The notes beneath the pieces were generated by a model. That model was given only the letters and a program-made list of their open reading frames with translations. It had not been told where the DNA came from and did not search any database. Positions 55,165 to 63,690 of a DNA stretch of 64,000 nucleotides are shown here, in pieces. Numbering within the stretch: position 1 is the first letter of the stretch; each line of letters starts with the position of its first letter. The stretch covers positions 92,229 through 156,228 of the forward strand of contig DF239875.1 of assembly GCA_000507305.1 (NCBI GenBank). The letters run 5' to 3'. This DNA comes from Breviolum minutum Mf 1.05b.01. Taxonomy: Eukaryota > Sar > Dinophyceae > Suessiales > Symbiodiniaceae. Both the position numbers and the translations under genes were made by a program.

Positions 55165-55319
55165 GTATGGAAATCCGGAGGCTGGTCATCCAGTGGCGGG
55201 GGTTTTGGCCACAAGTAATCCAGCGCTGAAAAAAAACACGTCGACGACGTACCCATGGGACGAAGGTTATATTTGTACATGAATGGGGTGACCCGAGGTA
55301 TATTCTCCCCCAAGAAAAG

Positions 55320-55453
55320 GCTTGATCAGATTCCGTAGGCCGAACAAAATGGCAGAGTGCTTGATGTTCACGTTTGGGACTGCCGCAGAATTACTGCTGA
55401 TGGGTGATTTGATGCCACAAAAAATATCGGCAGGGCTTGCAACAAAAACGTAG
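55320..55453 (+). CDS. Exon of unknown protein ending at an in-frame TAG
   Basis: It follows CAAGAAAAG and reads LIRFRRPNKMAECLMFTFGT, AAELLLMGDLMPQKISAGLA then TKT and TAG at 55451. The same frame stays open and coding-like for another 55 codons beyond the TAG (listed separately). Confidence 0.6.
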
Positions 55454-55621
55454 CATAGGTTAAACCTCAACGACAAGAAGTTGGACCATGGACCCCGCCG
55501 TTGCTGTTTTTCGCCAGACCGATGGGCGATGGCTCCATTGGGATCACAAGGTGCTTGGCTGGGGAAAGTGCTAGATGCTCCAAGCAGTGAAACTGGGACT
55601 TGCACACTGGGGCCATTATAA
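55454..55621 (+). CDS. Coding-like continuation beyond the TAG
   Basis: Same frame as 55320-55453: HRLNLNDKKLDHGPRRCCFS, PDRWAMAPLGSQGAWLGKVL then DAPSSETGTCTLGPL and TAA. It may be part of the same exon if the TAG is a sequencing error, a mutation or is not used. It could also be removed with GTAGCATAG, a 9-base stretch that begins GT and ends AG, though that is too short for an ordinary intron. Confidence 0.45.
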   Translation, partial: HRLNLNDKKLDHGPRRCCFSPDRWAMAPLGSQGAWLGKVLDAPSSETGTCTLGPL

Positions 55622-55667
55622 ATGGCCAAAAATAACTGGGTAACTGCTGGGGTTATTTCAGCCTACT

Positions 55668-55749
55668 ATATATAGGTGTCATATAAATTTATATGGTAAA
55701 TTTATAGTAATTGTAGGTAAATATTCCAGTCCCATGGAGCATATGGGTT
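55668..55749. repeat. Family B element, diverged
   Basis: CATATAAATTTATATGGTAA and AATTGTAGGTAAATATTCC with a CATGGAGCATATGGG end. Confidence 0.55.
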
Positions 55750-55790
55750 TTCTATCCAAGTGATTTTTTGGAGGTTCCTTGATGTGCCAG

Positions 55791-55935
55791 TACTTGGAGG
55801 ATCATCCCAGGACTTGAGTACGGTAGAGGATCACCCCTATTTATAAGCCATGAATATCGGCCATTTGGAAGACTAACTAACCGTTGTTATAGGAACCACG
55901 GCTACGTCCGTCCTGGGAGCCCATCCTCCAAGTAG
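55791..55935 (-). repeat. Repeat F, inverted relative to 39.0 kb
   Basis: CTTGGAGGATCATCCC, ATCACCCCTATTTATAAGCC and ATGAATATCGGCCATTTGG match the reverse complement of 39006-39165 in the same order. Confidence 0.75.
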
Positions 55936-55980
55936 GAGTCATTTGGTCATACCCCAACTGCTTGAGTCAAGTAGGGGTAG

Positions 55981-56054
55981 CAAACTCACACAACAACCAA
56001 CGGCAACTCACCGGTGCCGGCCGTGTCCAGGTGCTTCCACATTGGGATCCCAAG
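55981..56054 (+). CDS. Exon of unknown protein: QLTGAGRVQVLPHWDPK
   Basis: It follows AGTAGGGGTAG and ends before GTGGGTG in phase 0. It reads NSHNNQRQLTGAGRVQVLPH then WDPK. Reading through would reach TGA at 56093. The next exon also starts in phase 0. Confidence 0.5.
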
Positions 56055-56239
56055 GTGGGTGAAATGATGAGCTTCACGGTGATTCGGGCGACCTGAAATA
56101 TCAGGGATTTTTAAGGTTCTCTATCGATACTAATTCACCATGCCAGATGCTCAAGGTCATGGTAAATGTATTTTTAGCTATACATTTACCCCCCCCAAAA
56201 AAAAACTTTATACATATTGTTTCGCCTTGGGATTACAAA

Positions 56240-56344
56240 CTGTTGATGGTTCAGAAATCTGGCGTTTCACCAGCTGATATGGTAAATATACCATTATTTA
56301 CAAGGGTTTATACATCCCAGGTGCAGGATGTTTTCCATCAACAG
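56240..56344 (+). repeat. Family C element
   Basis: CTGTTGATGGTTCAGAAATC to GGATGTTTTCCATCAACAG. The interior ATACCATTATTTACAAGGG is typical. Confidence 0.88.
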
Positions 56345-56594
56345 TATGAGTTCCTGGAACCCAGCTATGTCCTTGGGATTTTCCTCCTTTTTTTAGAATC
56401 CAACTTCCAATCAAAACAAGAGATCAAGAGTCATTTGGGCTACAGGTTGTTGCAAACGAAAATACTTGGACTTGCTTATTTTTTTTGGGTGGGACGGAGG
56501 GTTGTTATTGCTTTGACTTGTTCTGCTCTCAGGGCCTGATTCGGTTTTTTACAATTGCTCGACCTGGTTTGGACCAACCCAATTCAACCATCAG

Positions 56595-56705
56595 ATGAAG
56601 GAAAACCAAACGTCGTTGGATGAGGAGAACCTGGGTGGTTCCCAACAACCCATGTTCGGTGGCAATCCTCCGTTCGTCGCTATGCTGAACTGCGAGCCTT
56701 TGAAA
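56595..56705 (+). CDS. Exon of unknown protein: NPPFVAMLNCEPLK
   Basis: It follows CAACCATCAG and reads MKENQTSLDEENLGGSQQPM then FGGNPPFVAMLNCEPLK. A GA donor (GATAGG) gives phase 0, matching both neighbours. The ATG could instead be a start. Confidence 0.6.
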
Positions 56706-57093
56706 GATAGGACAACATGTTTTTGTGCCTCTATAAATAAAATGCCAACACCCTAATAGCTAAGGTATATCAGAGATCGTAGGTATGTTCAGACTACTCA
56801 ATAAAGTGCGTATAGTTTGAACCTCCGGGAAATCAACACCGTTTCAGATATCAAAGTCCCAAAACTCCCAAAGCTTTTAATTTGTAAGGTTTCCAGGTTC
56901 ATAGATTTGATTCTGCTGATTGTAGCTTGTCACTCTGACCTTGAAAGCAAATTGCTACATCAATTTCCACCGATTGGAACTTTTCAAAAAAAAATCTAGC
57001 CACTACAGTCACCGCAAAACATGTTGTGTTTTTTCACATCGATGTGTCCATATACAATTTGTGTTTGCAAAAAACACAGAACAATAACTCTCC

Positions 57094-57185
57094 CGGAAAG
57101 GAATATATTTTGTCCCAAGGTCTATTTGAAGATGACTTTCCGTTTCCCCATGGTGGGATTATATGTGATTCCCCATGGGTCCCAG
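57094..57185. repeat. Family D-like hairpin element
   Basis: CCCGGAAAGGAATATATTTT and GTGATTCCCCATGGGTCC around the shared TTTGAAGATGACTTTCCG core. Its right end abuts the next exon's acceptor. Confidence 0.55.
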
Positions 57186-57315
57186 GTGGATGCGCAGCAC
57201 GAGAAGTTCGATTGGCGTCCACCGGATGAGTTCGGGGCTTGGATTTGTGGGACGTATAGGGCTGGGGGCATACGGTCACCGACGCGTATGTTTTACCGAG
57301 ATATGGCTGGACTAG
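57186..57315 (+). CDS. Exon interrupted by a family A insertion
   Basis: It follows GGGTCCCAG and reads VDAQHEKFDWRPPDEFGAWI, CGTYRAGGIRSPTRMFYRDM then AGL. GC-rich with one dominant frame. It runs straight into a family A element whose GT (AG/GTGGTGG) would be the donor. No domain is recognised. Confidence 0.8.
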
Positions 57316-57414
57316 GTGGTGGATTCAAATAGTTTTTGGAATTTTCACCCCAAAAATTGGGGAAGATTTCCAATTTGACTCATATTTTTCAGATGGGTTG
57401 AAACCACCAACTAG
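57312..57414 (+). repeat. Family A element inserted in coding sequence, 5-bp target duplication
   Basis: It runs from CTAGGTGGTGGATTCAA to TTGAAACCACCAACTAG, flanked by CTGGA on both sides (57307-57311, 57415-57419). Using its own GT and AG as splice sites leaves CTAG plus the duplicated CTGGA in the message: 9 extra bases, so the frame is kept. Confidence 0.92.
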
Positions 57415-57470
57415 CTGGATATGTGCTGCATTTTTTTGTTGAGAGATTCTTGTTCAAACTAAGGAGCTAA
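57415..57470 (+). CDS. Terminal exon after the family A intron
   Basis: Joined in phase, it reads GYVLHFFVERFLFKLRS and TAA. The hydrophobic, basic C-terminus is plausible but short. If the element were absent the frame would run straight through. Confidence 0.6.
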
Positions 57471-57912
57471 AACGTGTCATGACCATTTCACATGAAAAGA
57501 AAATGTCTCTTGTTTCAAAAAAAAGATCAATCAAAAATTCCTCTTAGGTATGGCCAGATGTCATAATTGCTTAAGGTTCTGTGTGTTTTTTTTTGGGTAT
57601 TCTGGGTTCCAGACATTTGTTTACAGAGAGATGTAGGGTTGATGTTGAGTTTCCCATCCAATTGTTGTGTGTAAATCATTTTGGGGTGCCATTGGCGTCT
57701 AGAACTTGAACGGGAACCATGAGGGTTCAGTAGGCGATTGGGAGTGGTTCCCCTTCCAAGTATTCTGGGTGTTGCATCTGGGTACACCAACTAAGCAGCA
57801 TATACACTCGTGGATACCAAACAATGATGGGAATATCAATGTTAATCTTTAGGGGCGTAGTCACATGTGTTCCAAGTGACTGATGTTGTGGTCACTCTTT
57901 AAAAACCCAAAG

Positions 57913-57946
57913 CTGGAACAATTGAGTGACCGATTGGACCTCAACC
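57913..57946 (+). CDS. Micro-exon of the peptidase-like gene
   Basis: It lies between AACCCAAAG and GTAGAT. It reads LEQLSDRLDLN plus one base. Phase matches 58291. The frame is also open upstream, so it may start earlier. Confidence 0.5.
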
Positions 57947-57950
57947 GTAG

Positions 57951-58060
57951 ATGCTGTTCATGGAAGAAATCTGGCGAGCACCAGTTGATATGGTCAATTT
58001 CTCTAATTGATCATAGGGCTTCATGTACATGTTTTTTTCTGGATTTCTTCCATCACTGCA
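57951..58060 (+). repeat. Family C element
   Basis: ATGCTGTTCATGGAAGAAAT to TGGATTTCTTCCATCAC. It starts five bases after the exon end at 57946. Confidence 0.75.
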
Positions 58061-58098
58061 TATTAGTAAGATCGTGTCTCTTTTTATTTGACAAACTA

Positions 58099-58209
58099 CT
58101 GTTGATGGAAGGAATCCTGCACCACCTGGGATGTATAAAACCCTGTAAATGATGGGATAAACTACCAACCTCAACTGGTGAGTTCACCGGATTTCTGAAC
58201 CATCAACAG
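58099..58209 (+). repeat. Family C element
   Basis: CTGTTGATGGAAGGAATCC to GGATTTCTGAACCATCAACAG, flanked by TA on both sides. The two arms are of different subtypes (GGAAGGAATCC versus GGTTCAGAAATCC). Confidence 0.9.
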
Positions 58210-58216
58210 TATCAGT

Positions 58217-58290
58217 AGTGGACTCTTCCAGTGGATAGGGTAAATTTCCCATTATTTATAGGGTTTTTTAAAGGATCCATATATCAACAG
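58217..58290 (+). repeat. Family C element, right part
   Basis: CTCTTCCAGTGGATAGGG, TTTCCCATTATTTATAGGG and the right end ATATCAACAG, which is the acceptor of the following exon. Confidence 0.7.
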
Positions 58291-58389
58291 TATGTGAACT
58301 TGTCCGTCACCTGCTGAGTGGACCGGAAACAGCACAGCGACACGGGAGGCCACATTCGACCTTCTTCCCTGCCAGAGGGACCTATAGGC
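58291..58389 (+). CDS. Exon of the peptidase-like gene, acceptor from a family C element
   Basis: It begins directly after ATATCAACAG and ends before GTTGGG. It reads CELVRHLLSGPETAQRHGRP then HSTFFPARGTYR with partial codons that fit 57946 and 59148. Other frames are open too, one for 125 codons; the phase argument favours this one. Confidence 0.55.
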
Positions 58390-59147
58390 GTTGGGAAGAA
58401 AAATGGTGGAGTCGAAATGATTTTTTTGGAAAAAAACAAACATAATCTCAAATTGCACTTTCGGAATGTGCAAATTCTTAATGGAATCAAAAAACAACGA
58501 TCTTTTCAACAATGGAATCAAAAACAAGAATCTAAAACACTAAAACATGAAATTGGATTTGTAGCCGCCATTTTTAAAGATCTTTTCCCAACTGCACAAT
58601 GGATTTATATCCCTTTGGATATTTGGGATGCTCCCCCATCCAAGATGCAATCATGGGAAGAGAAGGTTTTGACGTTGGGATCCCTGCGCCTTTAAAAGAT
58701 CCTAAGCATCCTAGCAAGGGTGACTGTTTCTGGGTGGAAGCAACATACCAATGTATACCTACATTTGTATACCTTAGTGGGCTAGATGTAAATCCACGAA
58801 TCCAAAAAAAATGAGTCGACCTGGTCGAATCAACGTTGACTCTACAGAATGTCCATAGCACATCGGGTTCAAGAGGAATGGGAAGTACTCGTATTTTAAA
58901 AATCATTTTGCAGGAAGTGATGTTGATGACATTGGTGAACACCTGTTGTTTCTTTATACACTTCAAAAGATTGGCATGAACACCCCCAAATGCCCATTTT
59001 TTGAAAGGAATATCCTTTTCAAAAATATTGTTTGTTTAAGGTCCATGTTGTTTTTTTTTCCAGGATTTTTCAAGAGTAAGGCAGCCACCCTTCACTGACA
59101 GCTGACTAGATCAATGTATCAACATCTCATCAGCATACATCTAACAG

Positions 59148-59467
59148 TCAGCAAGGAGGTTAGGATTGAGGGGCTTGAAGTTTCAAGCACTGCGCCTGAG
59201 GACACGGAAATGCGCGTGGCTCTTGGCCACTCAGGAACCATCGAAACGGTGAACGGATCCGACCTTTTGTTGTACCATTCACGCACTGAGGGGGGGTGGA
59301 GCGGTGGGCTCGTATTCGCCCCGCCCATCTCCGGCGGCATTACACCAAATTTAGTTGGTATCCATGCGGGAAGGATCAACGGTCCCAATGTTCCTTCGAC
59401 TTCGCGCTATGCGATTCCCATCACCTCTGCGAAGCTCAAACGCATTCGTGAATTCGCCAGCGCGTAG
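59148..59467 (+). CDS. Terminal exon of a trypsin-like serine peptidase-like protein
   Basis: It follows ATCTAACAG and runs to TAG at 59465. It is the longest GC-rich uninterrupted frame in the window. It contains GSDLLLYHSRTEGGWSGGLV, then LVGIHAGRI and SRYAIPITSAKL. GGWSGG followed by LVGIH resembles the serine-nucleophile segment of chymotrypsin-fold peptidases (GxSGG, then a VGIxS/H strand), with W where trypsin has D. The catalytic His and Asp would lie in upstream exons and were not found, so activity cannot be judged. Confidence 0.7.
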
Positions 59468-59649
59468 CAAGTTTTGAAGCGCCACCAATAGAAGTGACTG
59501 GACGGTCTTTCGTGACCTGCGGTGGCTCTTCTCTCCTTGCATGGTTTTTGTGTTTTGGTTGGTGTTGGTTGTTATTGGTTACCACTTTGTTCAACTATGC
59601 TGATGTTTCGAGACTTTTTTTGGGAAAGAATACCAAGGTCATCCTTAAA

Positions 59650-59752
59650 CTAGGTGGTGATTCCATTGTTTTTCTTATTTTATCCTCACTCTCGGGAAAC
59701 GGTCCCAATTTGACTATATGATATAATATATTTCAAACGGGTTGAAACCATT
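59650..59752 (+). repeat. Family A element, right end decayed
   Basis: CTAGGTGGTGATTCCATTG to GGGTTGAAACCATTGCACC, with the TTGACTATATG core extended by AT-rich bases. Confidence 0.7.
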
Positions 59753-60193
59753 GCACCTTTGATTAATTTCAAGTGATTTTTCACTTGTTGTTGCCATGAG
59801 ATGATTCAGCCGATGTGAAATATGATTTCCCAAAATGTCCAACCATTGAAGAACCAAATCTACATTTATAAAGTCTTTATTTTCGATTCGAATGTCTTGA
59901 CTTTAAATACTGGGCCCCCAAAAGCCTTTTGCAAGACTACCACAGATCCAACTGCATACTGTTCATGATGGCTTCAATCCTTTTAGATCACTACCTGTGA
60001 CCTTTAAAACTCTGTAGAAACTATCATAAACCATTTTGATCCCAAACGCCTACAGGACTTTATGGCGGTTTTCTTGCCATGTATGAAACAGGGTATTGGG
60101 ACTTAATTCAACATGATGCACCCTTCCGAAAATTAACATAGACAACTATATCATATCAGAATTCGCCATACAAAATAAAAAAAACATATAAAA

Positions 60194-60288
60194 CTTGGTG
60201 GTGTCAAATATTTTTTATTTTCACCCCTAGCCGGGGAAATCATACATTTTGACTAATATGTTTCAAATGGATTGAAACCACCAACTAG
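60194..60288 (+). repeat. Family A element
   Basis: CTTGGTGGTGTCAAATAT to GATTGAAACCACCAACTAG. Confidence 0.82.
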
Positions 60289-60398
60289 AAAAAATCAAGT
60301 TACCTTTTCCATACCCCTCATGTTCAAAAAGTATCCTCTTGATTCCATTTTGGTATAAATTTTGGAGCTTCGAATCCAACTTTCAACCACAAAAAGAT

Positions 60399-60502
60399 AT
60401 GACACCCCAACCGACCACCAAGCTGCCCGAAGCGTTGAAAAACCAGCTGGCAGTTCTGCGGACAATTCCACCCTACGAGCACAATTCCGAGAACTGCGCC
60501 AG
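60399..60502 (+). CDS. First traced exon of a small gene
   Basis: An ATG at 60399 opens MTPQPTTKLPEALKNQLAVL then RTIPPYEHNSENCA plus two bases before GTCAGT. The upstream frame is open for a short distance, so the ATG need not be the start. Five exons from here agree in phase. The protein is not recognised. Confidence 0.65.
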
Positions 60503-60704
60503 GTCAGTGGCACTCGGCCTTGAGAGTTGGATCATTGGACAAGATCCGGACCCCTTGGAAGTTGATAGAAAGTTGATAGCATTTTTTTTTTTGTGGGAGA
60601 AAAGGGGTGGAAGTTCCATGTTAAGAATTTCTTGGGTTGTACATTTCATATGTTCTTTTTGTTTCCCCACAAGTTGTTTTTTTCTGATAGAAAAACACGA
60701 AAAG

Positions 60705-60777
60705 GTCCGGGCGCATCTTCGAGAAGAAATCACCAGATTCAATCAAACAAATTCGATGGAAGTCACAGTGTAACCAG
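60705..60777 (+). CDS. Second exon of the small gene
   Basis: It lies between ACGAAAAG and GTACCC. It completes Arg with the previous exon and reads SGRIFEKKSPDSIKQIRWKS then QCNQ, ending in phase 0. Another frame (VRAHLREEITRFNQTNSMEV) is open but out of phase. Confidence 0.55.
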
Positions 60778-60897
60778 GTACCCTTTTTTTTAGGCAGCTG
60801 AAGTTGGTTGGTTTTAGGGGCCCCTCAAGTTGATGGAAATTCACGTCGTTTTCACGGCTGGAACTTCCCGGGATCGATGGAAATCACTTGTCGTCAG

Positions 60898-60959
60898 GCT
60901 GGCGTGGATTCGGCCATGTGTTCTTGGTGGGGTCGGAAGGACAAAACAACGGGGGAGCG
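60898..60959 (+). CDS. Third exon of the small gene
   Basis: It lies between ACTTGTCGTCAG and GTGAGG. It reads AGVDSAMCSWWGRKDKTTGE plus two bases. Strong donor; GC-rich. Confidence 0.65.
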
Positions 60960-61913
60960 GTGAGGAATGCTGGAATTTCTAGGTTGCGTATGGTTGCGTC
61001 AATGTGTGGATAGGTTGTGTTGGTAATGAGTTGCTTTTGGGCTACATTTTGGGATGCTCCCACCAGGATGACAAAAATTTCATTTTTAGCTGCAACATAC
61101 TCAAGTTCACCCGCCCTGGGTGGGTTGCTATGTTGTTGGCTGGTGGAAGAATCCCCAATGTCAACGTAATTTTGACAAAGTTAAAGATTTTTGATATAGA
61201 GTTTGCTTTTAACAAATTGTACATCCAAAAAAATCATTTGAGAGTTTCCACAGAAATGCTTAATGTTTGGAAGTGAGTAGAAAGGGATAGCAAATAAAGT
61301 GAGCTCTTTCCCCAAAGAGATTACTAAGCAGGGTAGTAAAATGTAGTGAATAAAGTTCTCCAACTATTTTTTGGGCCATTTCTTTGCAGGAACAAAGATG
61401 TCCTCTTTCCTTTCCTTCAACTTCATTTTGATATCCTATGCAGTTCTTATTCATTTGTTATTCACTTCGTATTTACTCCTAGTTCATGTCCTGTTCATGG
61501 TTTATTCACTTCCTATTTATTCTTATTACCTATTCAAATCTTATTCCTGTATTTCCAGTTCCTTACATTTCGAATGTTATTCAAATCAAGTAACCAATCA
61601 AGAGGTATAGTAAATAAATATTTGGGCATGGCTCATGTGTTGATATATCAAAAAGTAACTAGGAAACGAAATCAAGTGAATGGACATGAAAAAGAACGAC
61701 ATGAAAGAAAGGAACTCAAAGGAAATGAAAGAAAACCAAAACAAAATCCCATACATAATAGTCCATCGCAAATGAAGATCCCTTACATAACGAATTGAAC
61801 AGTCTACTTCCTCCCCTCAATCGCTGAGTGGGGGGGGGTTAATTAATCACTTCCAAACATTATATTTGGAGCACCTGCATGTGTTGACCACAGGTTTGGG
61901 TGTTTGTTCACAG

Positions 61914-61966
61914 ATCGATTGTTCAACGCAAGGACTGGAATGGCAAACGAGATGATGCTGAGTCAG
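61914..61966 (+). CDS. Fourth exon of the small gene
   Basis: It lies between GTTCACAG and GTGGGT. It completes Arg and reads SIVQRKDWNGKRDDAES plus one base. The frame also continues a little past the donor. Confidence 0.6.
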
Positions 61967-62426
61967 GTGGGTTCAAAGTGCAATGCTGGGATGTCCAGAG
62001 GTGTCCCGCAAGTGGAACTTAGCAAATCAGCGTGAGTTATATATCAACAAATACATAAAACCCAAATATATCACCAATGGTTTGTGAAGGCACCGGTGAG
62101 GTTTGGTAGTTTCTCTTCATTCTATCACCAGGGAAATCCTACACTTAAGGCAATCCCAGTTGTTTTTTGGTTGTTGATCGGATTTTTCAGCGCCATCCAC
62201 CAGTACTGAGCACTCTGTGTGTTTACTATCCCGGATCTCCAAAAAAATCTTCTCCACACAGATTGCATCATTTTGGACACACAAACACACAAAAAAAAAA
62301 TCGACCCACCAAATCTGTAAGTCTTAGCAAAGTCTTTGATTTTTTTTTGGAGCACCTGAGCCACTTTAGGAAGTCCTGATAGCTGACTTTTCTTTCAATG
62401 GTCTCCATGTGGGGTGGAAACTCCAG

Positions 62427-62487
62427 GTGCCAATACGGACCTGCTAATGCCACTGGTCCTGGAGGTGTGGCAGCATGATGTCAAAAA
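62427..62487 (+). CDS. Fifth exon of the small gene, donor from a family C element
   Basis: It follows AACTCCAG, completes Gly and reads ANTDLLMPLVLEVWQHDVK plus two bases. It stops where a family C element begins (GTTGATGGAAG). Splicing out just that element would give NNY and then TAG, closing a protein of about 120 residues. Confidence 0.6.
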
Positions 62488-62585
62488 GTTGATGGAAGAA
62501 ATCCTGCACCACGTGGGATGTGTAAGATCCGTAAATCATGGGATAAACTACGTATCAACTGGTGCAGGATTTCTTCCATCAGCAG
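62488..62585 (+). repeat. Family C element acting as an apparent intron
   Basis: GTTGATGGAAGAAATCCTGC and GCAGGATTTCTTCCATCAGC AG are inverted repeats of about 20 bases. It begins GT, ends AG and abuts the exon at 62487. Confidence 0.85.
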
Positions 62586-63135
62586 TAATTATTAGTAGCA
62601 TCCAATTTGGTCTTACCAATCATTTTTGAGGTTCAACCATGTGTGTTGCAAAGGGATTCTTGCCAAACACCGTCTTGTTTCAAATGGACTCTCTTTTGAC
62701 GATTTCTCAAATGAAGACCATCCATATCATCCAAGCATTATGATTCGAGATTTCCCTAAACATATCGTGCTTGACTTTGCTCAAATACCACCATGACGGA
62801 ATAATCCCATTTGAGGTGTTGAGCATCGAAATCCATGGTATTGAAAATTATTAGTTGGAAGCAACTGGAGATACAACTCTAGGCCCTTTAGAGCGGCGAA
62901 TGTGTGTTTTTTTGTGATGTCCAAAGATGGATGCATTGGAATAATACAAAGCAGCCAAGATCACATTCGTGGTACCATTTTCCTACCAACGAAAATCCAG
63001 ATGTTTCATGTATGGAAAGCTTTACTTACCACTATTGGACTTGAAAACATGTCAACCCTTGACCCGTTGTTTTTTGGGGAGGGAATCCACCATGGAGCTT
63101 CTCCAATGCACTGGGGGAAAATACTACGACTTCAG

Positions 63136-63197
63136 GCGGCCGCCGCCTCGGAGGTATTTGTGTTTGGGATGCCCAAGTTGGTGGAGCTTGGTGCCAG
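63136..63197 (+). CDS. Exon of unrecognised gene: EVFVFGMPKLVELGA
   Basis: It lies between ACGACTTCAG and GTTCGT. It reads AAAASEVFVFGMPKLVELGA plus two bases. GC-rich with good sites. Confidence 0.6.
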
Positions 63198-63358
63198 GTT
63201 CGTTTGGTGCCGTTTTTTTGATTCCAAAACACCTGGTTTTTGAGGTATTTGGGGGACCCCCCAAAAACATAGCAAAAAAAACACCGAAACTCAGGAGGTA
63301 TGACTGGAAGCCGCCTAAGGGGTGATGCTAAAATTGGTGATCTGAGTGTATCTTCGAG

Positions 63359-63541
63359 TCCTTTGGGTTGAAGACTGGGAGAACTGGGAGGGCGGTGGAG
63401 GCCATCGTTTGGCCGGGCAACCTTTGGATTCAACATAAACTCACCATGGGAAATGCCGTTCCGTTCGTTGGTGGTGCTCTGAAATGTACCCGTACATTGA
63501 AGACATATTACAATGAACTTTTTCAGATTTCAAAAGTATAG
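63359..63541 (+). CDS. Terminal exon-like region, two competing frames
   Basis: One frame from TATCTTCGAG reads SFGLKTGRTGRAVEAIVWPG, NLWIQHKLTMGNAVPFVGGA then LKCTRTLKTYYNELFQISKV to TAG. Another, entered at 63371, is in phase with 63197 and reads LGELGGRWRPSFGRATFGFN then INSPWEMPFRSLVVL to TGA. The region is coding by composition; the frame is unresolved. Confidence 0.45.
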   Translation, partial: SFGLKTGRTGRAVEAIVWPGNLWIQHKLTMGNAVPFVGGALKCTRTLKTYYNELFQISKV

Positions 63542-63655
63542 GCTCCCAAAATGCACAGAATTATCCTCCCACACACTTGTTCACCCCTACTTTTGGGATC
63601 TTTTGGGAAACAAAATTCCAGTTTGACACATATGTTTCGGATGGGTGGCTCAATC

Positions 63656-63690
63656 ACCACCGCCACCACCACCACCACCACCACCACAAT
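63656..63690. repeat. (CAC)n microsatellite
   Basis: About ten CAC units just before ATATGGCCAC, upstream of a weak coding-like stretch at 63770-63850 (MATAQPRRVESKGVYR). Confidence 0.95.

Noticed and set aside
55267..55629. 120-codon minus-strand open frame
   Set aside because: It overlaps + exons that agree in phase with their neighbours; no splice-consistent partner was seen on the minus strand.
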